DNA of 15,814 nt from Stramenopiles sp. TOSAG23-6 (GCA_900128565.1 LT636105.1:1-15814), one strand, 5' to 3'. Positions 1-7,586 are shown, numbered from the stretch's first letter. Numbers and translations: made by a program. Notes: generated by a model from the sequence alone, not told the origin.

Positions 1-79
1 AAAAAAAAATCTTTTTTGTTTAGGTACAAAATTTCGTACGAAAAAAAAAATAAATTTGAAATTCATGATGGAAACGTAC
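1..79 (-). other. Intron 2 of the signal-anchored protein gene (partial, introner-like)
   Basis: The 5' portion of an intron leaves the window at base 1. It begins GTACGTTTCCATCATGA directly after exon bases CCA TTA T, then has a T tract, the core ACGAAATTTTGTAC and CCTAAAC. The 5' border is the same as in the LRR gene intron at 3252, which also follows TTAT. The reading frame meets TGA inside the intron, as in its relatives. Confidence 0.75.
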
Positions 80-938
80 ATAATGGTATGTTTTTTTTAT
101 CTCGTAAATTGTGACATATTTCGTATTCAACTGGGATTTCAGATACGATACGCTCCCGCCGTAGTTGTCTGATATAATTCTCGTTATAATTTGTTCCATC
201 ACGACGTTTACCCTTTGAGTTTTGAAAATATGCATGAATGTTTTTAAACAAAGTAGAAGCATTTCTTTGAGGGAAAAAGACATGTATTTTGGAAAAATAT
301 TTCAAAAAAAAAAAACTAACATTTGTTAGGTACAAAATTTCGTACGAAAAAAAAATTGGAATTCGAAAAAAAATAAAACATACATCTTTGTACGTTTTTT
401 CACAAGTTTCTAAGAGACTTTTATCATCACCATCTTTAAACAGTAAATTACATTGAAAAGGAATAGGACATGGCAGTAGATCAATAGCATCATTTGGATT
501 TAAGAAAGAGTCATGGTGACCTACACATGGGAACGTGGAACGGAATGTTTGCGCCACATCCTCACATCTTCGACATCTGTTTGTGACGCCGAAATCGTTT
601 GGAGTTTTGTTTTTCATTTTGTTTGCAGTATTGGGATAAATAGTATTCTCCCTTTGTCCTATCTTCTTGAAATGAATTTGCTCTTGTAATGATCCTTTAT
701 GCTTTATAGCTTTACTCTTATTTCTTTTCTTTGTTTCAGCTTGTAGCTCCTGTATACTAAGAATCAATTGACGCTGCTGCAGCCGTGTGTTTTCTTTTTT
801 TCGATCTTTTTTTGCTACGCCATCATCTTGATAGCTTGCGTTAGTTTTACTACCAACAACTATCAATGCAAACATGATTACGAAAAGCGTATACTCTATC
901 CTATATTTAATTGATAAATGCTTAACATATCTTGCCAT
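80..938 (-). CDS. Signal-anchored cysteine-containing protein, unknown family (3' partial)
   Basis: Two exons lie in the window: 938-384 and 281-80. The gene continues past the left edge after a second intron. I chose the ATG at 938 because the longer open frame upstream begins only with TTG. Residues 1-45 have a basic N-terminus followed by a hydrophobic stretch (YTLFVIMFALIVVG), so this is a signal peptide or type II signal anchor. A charged, Lys/Gln-rich stem follows. Next comes a Cys-containing segment (CRRC, FPC, LPC, FQC, ETC) in the last 80 residues of exon 1, then a basic exon 2. Four N-glycosylation sequons (NAS, NKS, NKT, NAS) fit a lumenal or secreted chain. The layout (short cytosolic tail, anchor, stem, lumenal domain) would suit a Golgi enzyme, but no catalytic domain is visible in the 252 residues available. 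I do not recognise the family. It diverges from the LRR gene at 1262. Confidence 0.7.
282..383 (-). other. Intron 1 of the signal-anchored protein gene (introner-like, non-canonical)
   Basis: The 102-nt insert is bounded by a direct repeat ATGT (385-382 and 283-280 on the minus strand), so the exact cut can slide within the repeat. It begins GTATGTTTT and ends AAAATACAT. ATGTAT at one end and ATACAT at the other are reverse complements and could pair in the RNA. The interior holds ACGAAATTTTGTAC, CCTAAC and a long T tract. It is a multiple of three without a stop, so the open reading frame reads through it. I call it an intron because its sequence is low-complexity and nearly repeats the last intron in this window (15714 onward), not because of protein homology. 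Confidence 0.75.
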
Positions 939-1261
939 TCTCTTTCTTAGAGAAGCGATTTGATTTGATTTAGATTTTAGATTTGATTTTTTGATTTTTT
1001 GATTCGATTTTTGAAAAAACAACAATGTATGTTTTTAAATTTGAAATTTCTCCAAAATCTCCTGTGTGTTAGGGTTAGGGTTAGGGGTAAATGGTAATCC
1101 GGTAACCCGAAAATTTGAAATTGAAATTCATCTTGAATCCGCGAGTGAAAACTTTGAAGAATAATAATAAATAATAGAAGTTTTAAAGTGCTCAATAAAC
1201 ACTTCATTGAGGTGAGCAGCAATTCCACGGGTATACCGTTTTTGCGTTTGTTAATTTAATT
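939..1261. promoter_or_regulatory. Divergent promoter region between the signal-anchored and LRR genes
   Basis: This 323-bp stretch separates two divergent start codons. It holds a run of three TTAGGG units (1069-1087), AT-rich words such as GAAATTTGAAATT, and short polypurine tracts. No further ORF with an ATG and no RNA gene is evident. Whether the telomere-like run acts as a telobox-type factor site is inference. Confidence 0.5.
1069..1087 (+). repeat. Interstitial telomere-like repeat, three TTAGGG units
   Basis: The sequence reads TTAGGGTTAGGGTTAGGGG inside the divergent intergenic region. TTAGGG is the common telomere unit of many protists, animals and fungi. A similar stretch sits in the PEX14/ACBP divergent region. 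Confidence 0.85.
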
Positions 1262-4200
1262 ATGCCAATAAGAGTTTTATCACCAGAGTTAGTGCGCGAG
1301 ATTTGTTTAAGTCACCCAGGTCTACGAAACTTGAACCTTTCTTGTAATGAGATTACTGTTGTCGCTAACCTTCAGGTCCTACAGCGACTAGAGACACTAA
1401 ATATATCTCAAAATAAAATACACACACTTGATTGGACTAGTTTCATTGGATTACCTATGCTTGCTAAAATTAATGTTTCTCAAAATAGTGTAGAGAATTT
1501 GATTGATAGTCCAAATACTTGTAGGCTGCGAGCTCTAAGTTTTGTTGATCTTTCAAACAACTCGCTTGTTGATTTGACTTCCACTTTGAAATCTTTAGCA
1601 AAATTACCCAAATTGTCCACTCTTCGTCTTTTGGGAAACCCTCTATGTACACATATTAACTATCGGACGAAAGTGCTACAGGAATTACCACATTTAACTT
1701 ATTTAGACGATGAATTCATTTCCTCAGCGGAGAGGAGGTACATTCGTTTGTTAGAGGTTGATAGTGCCGTTGATGGTGATTTTAGTTTATCCTTTCATAA
1801 AAAACAGAGGCGGACATCACCGATTATCTTAGAAAGTTCAGATTCTTTTCATTTACATAGTCCGTCGGAAAAATCTTCACCACGCATAGAAGAATATTCA
1901 TCAAAAAGAGATAAATTAGAAATTGACGCATATTCACCAAAAAGAGATAAATTAGAAATTGACGCATATTCAACTGCTGAAAATCATTCGTCTGCAAGAA
2001 GTTTGTTGCGAGATCGTATGAAAGACTCTGATAAGAAAATAGAATACGACGAACTAGTCAAAACATTACATGCCCAACAATCAGACTTAAATAGTTTGCG
2101 AAAATATTTTGGTGTTGAATTGAATTCTGAAGAGAAATTTGAAAAAAAATTTCAAAATGTGCAAAATTGTAGTAATAACATTCTATGTACGAGTGGAAAT
2201 ATCTCAATAGATCACAAAACGAAGTTCAGAAATAAAGAAAATAATTTCTCAAAACTTCAAATTGAGGTTCAAAGTCAAACAGAAATCAACAACAAAAATA
2301 GATTACGTATCGAAGAAGAAGTCAAATTTCGAACGAAGGAACTTCAAAAACAAGCTGATTTAGCAAAACTTCGTGCTGATGCTATAGAAAAAACCTTAAT
2401 TATTCAAGAAAAAGCATTAGCAACAGCAGCATTTGATTCAAATAAAACTAAAACAAGCCCTAATCAAAGTAAACTGCCTCCAATGACTTCAGAAAGTTTT
2501 GCTTTACTTTTAACACGTTGGAGGACAAGTGTTTTTGAAATGAATATTGTACTTTGTCCATTTTTCAAATTCAAATTCATTTTTTTTTTTAAATCATACC
2601 TAACAAATTTCAAACTTATTTCATATTTCTTCATAATGCTTCAACAAGAACAAAATAAGTTACTTATAAAACTACTTAAAGAAGAACATAACATTGAAAT
2701 GGAAAAAATGCGTGATGAAATTAACGATTCACAAAGAGAAGTCAAAATATTAGAACAAAAAGTTCAAGCTTCCGTCGCTGGAAATGATTTACTGAAATCA
2801 ACCATAGCTGAACAAATAAGAAAAGTCGAATCACAAGCTCAGGAAGAAAAAAATTTAAAAATGAAACAATTGTATTTTATAGTACAAAAATGCGCTGCAA
2901 TGTTCGAACGTAGTGCAATACAAAGCGGTGAACTTGTCGAAACTGCTCTTACCGAATTAAATAGTTATTGTCATCGAGTTTCTTTTGCTAAACGACGTTT
3001 AAACATGTTGCAGAGTTTACTAAAGCAAAAAAAAAATTCTGTTCATAATGAGATGAAAATTTTACAAGAAAGATATGATAAAAGACGTGTTGATGAAGTA
3101 CCTCAAGAGGAGAAATTGTCCAATGCATTAAATCCTGACAAAATCAAAAATATAGAGAAAGAAATAAATACTTCTCTGGTTAATACAAAAAATCCATTTA
3201 AAAATATTAACATTGCTGAACCACTAAAACAATCAGAATTAATGTCTTTATGTACATTTTCATCATGATTTTTTTTAAAATTTATTTTTCATACGAAATT
3301 TTGTACCTAACAAAAAAAAATATATATATATATTTCACAATATATCACATCACGAAATACGCTCGGAAGCTATTCGATTAAGTAAAGAAAGAAGTTTATT
3401 ATTACGTCATATCCAGTTAGATCGTCAAACAATGTTGCAACATCAAAGTTTTAGAGAGGAAGAACATAAAAAGTATGTTTGTGATTTAACTAGAAAAAAA
3501 TCTGTACTTGAGCGGCAACTTGCAGATAATAAATCTGCATTTGCGTCTGAAAGTTTACGACGAACTGCATTAGAGTCTCAATTGGTTGAATTACATACTA
3601 TTATAGAAAAAAATAAATCGGACAATGCCAATATGCGTATAGAAATGAAACGAAATGCTTCATTTATGCAAAAAGAAAAAGCTGAAGCATTACGCATGGC
3701 ACAAGAAGAAGCTATTGTATCAAGACAAAAAATGTCCGTGGAAGCATCTCATGTACGTTTTCATATTTTATTTTTGGTAGAAAATTTTGTAGCGAACTAT
3801 TTTTTACTAAAAAAAAAATATATATATATATATATTTTAGTAAAAATAACCCTAACCCTAATATATATATTTGTACACTACAGTTACGAAGAGATAATAC
3901 AAAACACATTATTCGTTGTCGTCATTTAGAACGTGAAATAATTCGTTTAAAACAGGATAGAGACAATCACGATGTCTCTACTGAAGAATATTGGAAATTA
4001 AAAGTAGGTGAAATGGAAAAAAAAGTTGAAAACGTTCGTAAAGAAAGAAACGCATTACTCTCTGCTTTACGAGAAAATGAAAGGAAAAGTAATTTTAAAA
4101 TGGATACTGATCAGATTGCAGCTAGTGGGAGTAGCCGAGAAAATAGTTTTATTACGCCATCCGGTGCATGTTCAGGATCAGGTGGAACTTCAAATTCGTC

Positions 4201-4522
4201 TGTTGTTGGTAGAGTTTCTAAATCAAAAAAATATAATGTATTTCCAAAACAAATGACAGAAAATAATCCACTTTGTATAAAGGATGAAAATCAATTGAAT
4301 GTAGGTGTAGGGTCAGGTTTACCTAACCCTAATCAATTGAATATATCTTCTTTATGTGATTCATCAGATGAAGATAGTTATAGAAATAGTAATAACGTAT
4401 CTAGAACAGTACATGTCAATAGTATGATAGATGATGTTGGAATGTATGGAAGGAATGGGGATATTAAGAATACATTAGATGAACTAGATGCATTGACTGT
4501 GGCTATATTAGATGATGAATGA
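1262..4522 (+). CDS. LRR and coiled-coil protein, LRRCC1-like centrosomal protein
   Basis: Four exons: 1262-2542, 2639-3251, 3346-3752 and 3884-4522, giving about 979 residues, close to the roughly 1030 of human LRRCC1. Residues about 20-150 hold SDS22-type leucine-rich repeats (LRNLNLSCNEI, LETLNISQNKI, FVDLSNNSL, LSTLRLLGNPL). They end in the YRxxVLxELPxLTYLD cap typical of ciliary and centrosomal LRR proteins. From about residue 260 onward the chain is mostly charged heptad-type coiled coil with some acidic and Ser/Asn-rich linkers. Such proteins organise centrosomes and basal bodies, which would imply a flagellated stage. A 36-bp exact duplication lies in the linker (about 1907-1978). The first ATG is followed directly by the LRRs. 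Frames join without shift at each proposed intron: phase 1 at 3251/3346 and phase 0 at 3752/3884. The first splice site is uncertain by a few codons. The LRRCC1 assignment rests on architecture, so another LRR/coiled-coil basal-body protein is possible. Confidence 0.8.
1907..1978 (+). repeat. In-frame 36-bp tandem duplication in the LRR/coiled-coil gene
   Basis: Two near-identical 36-bp units encode YSxKRDKLEIDA twice. The sequence AAAAAGAGATAAATTAG is repeated without change, so the duplication is recent. It lies in the linker between the LRR domain and the coiled coil. Confidence 0.9.
2543..2638 (+). other. Intron 1 of the LRR gene (introner-like, borders approximate)
   Basis: An AT-rich insert interrupts the coiled-coil coding region. 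It contains GTACTTTGTCCAT, an 11-T tract, and CATACCTAAC, which matches the branch-like CCTAAC of the other introns. A direct repeat AATG at 2539-2542 and 2635-2638 gives a 96-nt removal and joins GAA ATG to CTT CAA in frame. Cutting nearer the GTAC at 2549 is also in frame (for example 87 or 90 nt). Because the length is a multiple of three and stop-free, the reading frame runs through. It has lost most of the core quasi-palindrome seen in its relatives. Confidence 0.65.
3252..3345 (+). other. Intron 2 of the LRR gene (introner-like, non-canonical)
   Basis: This 94-nt intron starts GTACATTTTCATCATGA after exon bases TTA T. It contains ACGAAATTTTGTAC followed by CCTAAC and a run of A and TA repeats, and ends TTTCACAATATAT with no AG at the border. 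The downstream coiled-coil frame (S-H-H-E-I-R-S-E-A) opens immediately after, and phase 1 is kept on both sides. Without removal the frame stops at TGA 3266-3268. Confidence 0.85.
3753..3883 (+). other. Intron 3 of the LRR gene (GT-AG, introner relic with telomere-like branch region)
   Basis: At 131 nt this is the longest intron here and the only complete one that fits GT-AG: CAT|GTACGTTTTCAT ... ACTACAG|TTA, phase 0 on both sides. It keeps the family 5' motif and a decayed core (GAAAATTTTGTAGCGAAC). A hairpin follows, TTTTTACTAAAA ... TTTTAGTAAAAA around an AT run. Then comes AACCCTAACCCTAA (3848-3861), whose CCTAAC lies about 27 nt before the AG and could be the branch site. The frame shifts by two across it, so removal is required. 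Confidence 0.8.
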
Positions 4523-4813
4523 AAAATTTCTATAATTTTTTTTTCAATTTTTAAATTCATTTCAAAATAAAGCTGGCATATTTATGCATTTGGACAATTG
4601 GTTACACAAATTCAAAATTTGATATATATTATATTTTGAATTTGACAGACCTGCTTTTTCTGTAATAAAATGGCACATTAAATTTTGATTTGGCATAAAT
4701 GGGAGAAAAATCTTTTTTTTTTGACAAGCGAAGAAGAGAGATGACAGTGTGTGTGACACTTATAAGTTATACCGCTGTTGTCACTCTTTCCTTTCTTTTT
4801 TTCGACATTCCAA
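4523..4813. other. Spacer between the LRR gene and the pyrophosphatase gene
   Basis: Holds the probable 3' end of the LRR gene (an AATAAA near 4566) and the promoter of the downstream gene in the same orientation. A perfect 12-bp inverted repeat (4607-4644) sits in the middle. An open frame reaching upstream of 4814 starts only with TTG, so I do not count it as coding. Confidence 0.5.
4607..4644. repeat. Perfect 12-bp inverted repeat, 14-nt loop
   Basis: CAAATTCAAAAT (4607-4618) is the exact reverse complement of ATTTTGAATTTG (4633-4644), separated by an AT-rich 14-nt loop. It lies between two genes in tandem and just after an AATAAA. It could form a 3'-end hairpin or be a remnant of a small inverted-repeat element. 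Confidence 0.7.
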
Positions 4814-6408
4814 ATGTATCATACATTTACCAAATTGGATGTTGAGGATGTAGATGCTGAAATTGATGCATCTTTGGATACGTGGAGTAAGAAGAGAAAA
4901 CGCGTATTGGGAGGTGTTTTGTTGTTTTCGGCATTATTTCTTATGATCAACACTGTCAGCTTGAGGGGGGATACTTCTTTTCGAAACCTTGCCTCGGATA
5001 AGGAATCGGAGAGCAAACATGAAGTTCAAAACGAACACCACGAGGAACGACGCCAAGAAATGAAAAAAAAACATCATGAGGAAGAACAGCACAAGGAACG
5101 TAAGCACGAGATGAGAAAAAAGCATCACGAGGAAAAGATTGCTATCAAAAAGGAACATGAGAAGTTGACGAAAGAATCTGGAAAAGATAAAAAGTTGGAA
5201 AAAGGTTGGGAAAAGATTGAGAAAAAAGACAAAGATGAAAAACCGAAAACAATTAAAAAAGTTCAAGCTCGTGGAAACCTAGCTTTGCAACGTGTATTGG
5301 ATGATGAACATATCGTACCAAGTGGTTTAGTCTGGGTTGGTCATTCTCCTCCTGACACAGACTCTGTATTTGCTGCGATCGGTGCTGCACACTTGTTCCA
5401 CGGAGAAGCTGCGATTGGTGCACCAGAAAATCCAGAATCTGAATGGTGTTTACAACACTTCAAGCTTCCAACACCAAAATTGACAACAGAGCCCAAATTT
5501 CAAGAGGAAGGCATCAAGTGGGGGATTGTTGATCATGGTTCCTCTGGAAAACTTTCCCCGGGTGTTGTTGAACGTAATATTGAAGTTGTTATTGACCATC
5601 ATCAACTTGCTGAAGACGAAGTAAGTCAAAAACATCCAATTAATGTGACTATTCGTCCATGGGGTTCTACGTGTACATTTTCATTATGAACTTATAATTA
5701 ATTTATTTTTGTATGAAAATTTCGTACCCTAACGATTTTTTTCATGATTTCGTTTTTTTTTTTCACAATACATGTACAATATTGGCATATATGTATGCAG
5801 ATAAGCGTGTTACTGTGCCTGAAGATATTGCTGGGGGATTATTTTGTGGGATTGTATCCGATACTCTCAACTTAAGATCTCCCACTGCAACAGATTTTGA
5901 TCGCAAGGCGTTAAATGCTCTCGGTGATATAATTGGTCTTAATAATGAAGCAAAAAGAATTGAATTTGCACGTGCTTTATTCACTGCCAAAAGTAATGTT
6001 TCACACTTATCAATGAAAGAAGTTGTTCTTTTGGATTTTAAAAAATATAGTCTCCCAAATGATGAAGTAAAAAAATTTGGTTGGGGCAGTGGAGAAACTG
6101 TAAATATGGAAGAAACTATCGCTAAAATTGACGAAATAAAAACAGCAATGCTTGAAATAAAGAATGAAATGGGATTGGTATACATATTTTATTCGATTAC
6201 TAATATTGATCCTACGGTTTTAAAACCATTTACGTATATTGTTGTAGCTTCGCCTGAAGATGAGGAATTGGCAAAGAAGGCATTTCCAAACGGGAAACCA
6301 GTCCCTGGAAAATCAGGTTTAATTGACGTAGGAGAGCTAATATCACGAAAAGTTCAATTTATTCCAGGCGTGGAGGATGTTTTAGAAAGTGGAACTTCAG
6401 AAAAGTAA
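4814..6408 (+). CDS. Membrane-anchored family II (DHH) inorganic pyrophosphatase
   Basis: Two exons, 4814-5672 and 5774-6408, encode about 497 residues. The catalytic part carries the family II series: GHSPPDTDS (176-184, for GHxxPDxDS), IVDH (238-241), VIDHH (259-263, the DHH motif), RPWGSTCT (281-288), GIVSDTLNLRSPT, and SRKVQ near the C-terminus (477-481, for the substrate-binding SRKKQ). The enzyme hydrolyses pyrophosphate to phosphate using Mn/Mg. Bacterial family II enzymes are about 310 residues and soluble. Here about 165 extra residues precede the domain: a short cytosolic-type tail, one hydrophobic segment (31-50, VLGGVLLFSALFLMINTVSL) and a highly charged Lys/Glu/His-rich helix (about 65-150). 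The domain is therefore probably held at a membrane, on a stalk. VDHGS replaces the usual VDHNE, and SRKVQ has Val for Lys. An exopolyphosphatase-like role is a less likely alternative. The family is patchy in eukaryotes, which suggests lateral origin. The next gene converges 46 bp downstream. Confidence 0.88.
5673..5773 (+). other. Intron of the pyrophosphatase gene (introner-like, non-GT-AG, best defined)
   Basis: A 101-nt intron interrupts the conserved RPWGSTCT/ILAYMY block of the enzyme, so its position is fixed by protein homology. The exons join as TCT ACG T + GT ACA ATA, restoring S-T-C-T-I-L. The intron begins GTACATTTTCATTATGA and ends TTTCACAATACAT. GTACA occurs at the start of the intron and again at the start of the next exon, a direct repeat. 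No rotation of the cut gives an AG at the 3' end. The interior has GAAAATTTCGTAC followed by CCTAAC. Confidence 0.92.
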
Positions 6409-6454
6409 TTTGTTTTACTTATTTATTCAACTTAGCGATTAAAAAGAAATATTG

Positions 6455-7222
6455 CTATACTAAAAAATGTTTTCTTCGTTTTTCTCGCTTTGATTTCATT
6501 TCTAATTGCACTTGTCGTCTAACTATTTTAGACATTCCCGAATGTGCTCGACTTACTCCGAGTACATTTGGCCATAATTCTTGTGTTATATTTGTATGTA
6601 TCATATTGTTATTTGTATCTATCATATTGTTATTTGTATCTATCATATTGTTATTTGTATCTATCATAGTATTATCATTATTTTCAATAGATGTTATTGC
6701 ATTGTTTTTTACTATGCTTGACGAAGATAACATAGGAGTCTTCGATATAGATTTCTGTTGAATTGTCTCAATACTTGCAATATATTTGGGATTTTCACCA
6801 GTTTTTGAGTTTTCCTTTGATGGTACTTCTTCATCATATAAAATGAACTTTTTCTTCTTTGCTTGAATTTTAAAATTCTCAACAATACAATCAATATCGA
6901 GAGTAGTGTCTATCAACCATTCGTGGATTTTCTTACGGGAGTTAATAAAGTTTTCCACGTGACCATTTGATTGACAATCCCAGGGATTTACATTTTTGGA
7001 ATCTTTTGTTGTTGACATGTAATGTTGTTGTGAGATATTTGATAGTCTCTGAGCACGCTGAATAAACATGAGCACATTAGATGCATGATCATTTACATTA
7101 GTAACACTATTTTCTTTACTCTTTGTCTCTATATTAATTTTATTATTACGTTCTTGTCTCAAGAGAAACTGTTGTTTTGCACGTGCAAAGCGAGGCATGG
7201 TATCTATAGAGTCTGAACTCAT
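6455..7222 (-). CDS. Orphan protein with tandem MIDTNNN repeat
   Basis: Single exon of 255 residues from the ATG at 7222. The open frame extends further upstream but only with a TTG start, so I did not use it. The N-terminus is basic and Gln/Arg-rich (PRFARAKQQFLLRQERNN). The middle is polar, with an aromatic patch around HEWLIDTTLDIDCIVENF. An Asn-rich section contains three exact MIDTNNN units and a degenerate fourth. The C-terminus (ELWPNVLGVSRAHSGMSKI followed by Arg/Lys clusters) looks like a short conserved motif plus a nuclear or nucleolar targeting tail. No membrane segment or known catalytic motif is visible. It is convergent with the pyrophosphatase (46 bp between stops) and divergent from PRP31. 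I do not recognise the family and assign no function. Confidence 0.65.
   Translation of the reverse strand: MSSDSIDTMPRFARAKQQFLLRQERNNKINIETKSKENSVTNVNDHASNVLMFIQRAQRLSNISQQHYMSTTKDSKNVNPWDCQSNGHVENFINSRKKIHEWLIDTTLDIDCIVENFKIQAKKKKFILYDEEVPSKENSKTGENPKYIASIETIQQKSISKTPMLSSSSIVKNNAITSIENNDNTMIDTNNNMIDTNNNMIDTNNNMIHTNITQELWPNVLGVSRAHSGMSKIVRRQVQLEMKSKREKRRKHFLV
6579..6662 (-). repeat. 21-bp tandem repeat inside the orphan gene
   Basis: Three exact copies of ATCATATTGTTATTTGTATC plus T (6600-6662 on the plus strand) are followed in the protein by a degenerate copy (6579-6599). They encode MIDTNNN units in frame. Exact identity points to recent slippage or unequal exchange. Confidence 0.9.
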
Positions 7223-7455
7223 TATGTGAGTGGCACTTCTCAATGAAAATCTAAGGAAAGGATTTGAAATCCAGAACTTTTTCAAATGTGCATACCATGA
7301 AGATACTTGTATTTCAATGCAAAATGTATGCAGGCTAGCCAACTTGGAACTAACTATCTAATTGAAATTCGAATTTTTCCTTTTTTTCTCTCTTTTTTTC
7401 TCTTTTTTTTTCTCTTTTTTGTCGACTTCATTTGTAATTTCAAATTTGAATTTTG

Positions 7456-7475
7456 AAAATGCCACGTGGCATTTT
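7456..7475. promoter_or_regulatory. Perfect palindrome with G-box core GCCACGTGGC
   Basis: GCCACGTGGC is flanked by AAAAT and ATTTT, giving a 20-bp exact palindrome. CACGTG with GCC/GGC flanks is the classical binding site of dimeric bZIP and bHLH factors. Its place midway between two divergent genes suits a shared operator. Factor and function are inferred. Confidence 0.6.
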
Positions 7476-7492
7476 TTACTTTTTTTTTTTTT

Positions 7493-7550
7493 CGAGTTCG
7501 TCGTCGTCGAATAATAAATCGAACTCGGTGTGTGAGTCGTGACGACGAAC
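7493..7550. repeat. Overlapping inverted repeats before PRP31
   Basis: CGAGTTCG (7493-7500) pairs with CGAACTCG (7520-7527), and GTTCGTCGTC (7496-7505) pairs with GACGACGAAC (7541-7550). The two pairings share bases and so exclude each other. They lie within about 95 bp of the PRP31 start, so they could be in its 5' leader. Confidence 0.5.
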
Positions 7551-7586
7551 TTCTTCTTCTTCATTCTTGTTTGATTTGGAAAAGAA

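Larger units (their letters stand above)
7223..7586. promoter_or_regulatory. Divergent promoter region between the orphan gene and PRP31
   Basis: This 364-bp stretch holds a 20-bp perfect palindrome with a G-box core (7456-7475), long pyrimidine tracts (7377-7425 and around 7478-7492), a cluster of GTC/GAC words with inverted repeats (7493-7550), and a TTC run just before the PRP31 start. An ORF on the minus strand (7358-7657) is a low-complexity product of the pyrimidine tract and is not counted. Confidence 0.5.

Noticed and set aside
3252-3345. Introner-like segments as ciliate-type internal eliminated sequences
   Set aside because: Short direct repeats fit, but the constant CCTAAC, the GT start, T tracts, and a relative with proper GT-AG borders favour RNA splicing. 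Standard stop codons and PEX14 do not settle the lineage, so I rank this second rather than exclude it.
3848-3861. AACCCTAACCCTAA as a telomerase RNA template hosted in an intron
   Set aside because: The intron is only 131 nt, and no pseudoknot or other telomerase RNA element can be made out. A branch-site role explains the position better.
4323-4333. CTAACCCTAAT within the last exon of the LRR gene as a fourth telomere-like site
   Set aside because: It encodes L-P-N-P-N in a Ser/Asn-rich tail and is short enough to occur by chance.
4934-5266. Minus-strand frame encoding a very hydrophobic, Phe-rich protein
   Set aside because: It is the mirror of the Lys/Glu-rich stalk of the pyrophosphatase. 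A high-lysine strand always gives poly-Phe on the reverse.
7223-7342. N-terminal extension of the orphan gene by 40 codons
   Set aside because: The frame has no ATG upstream of 7222. The extension would need a TTG start or an unseen exon.
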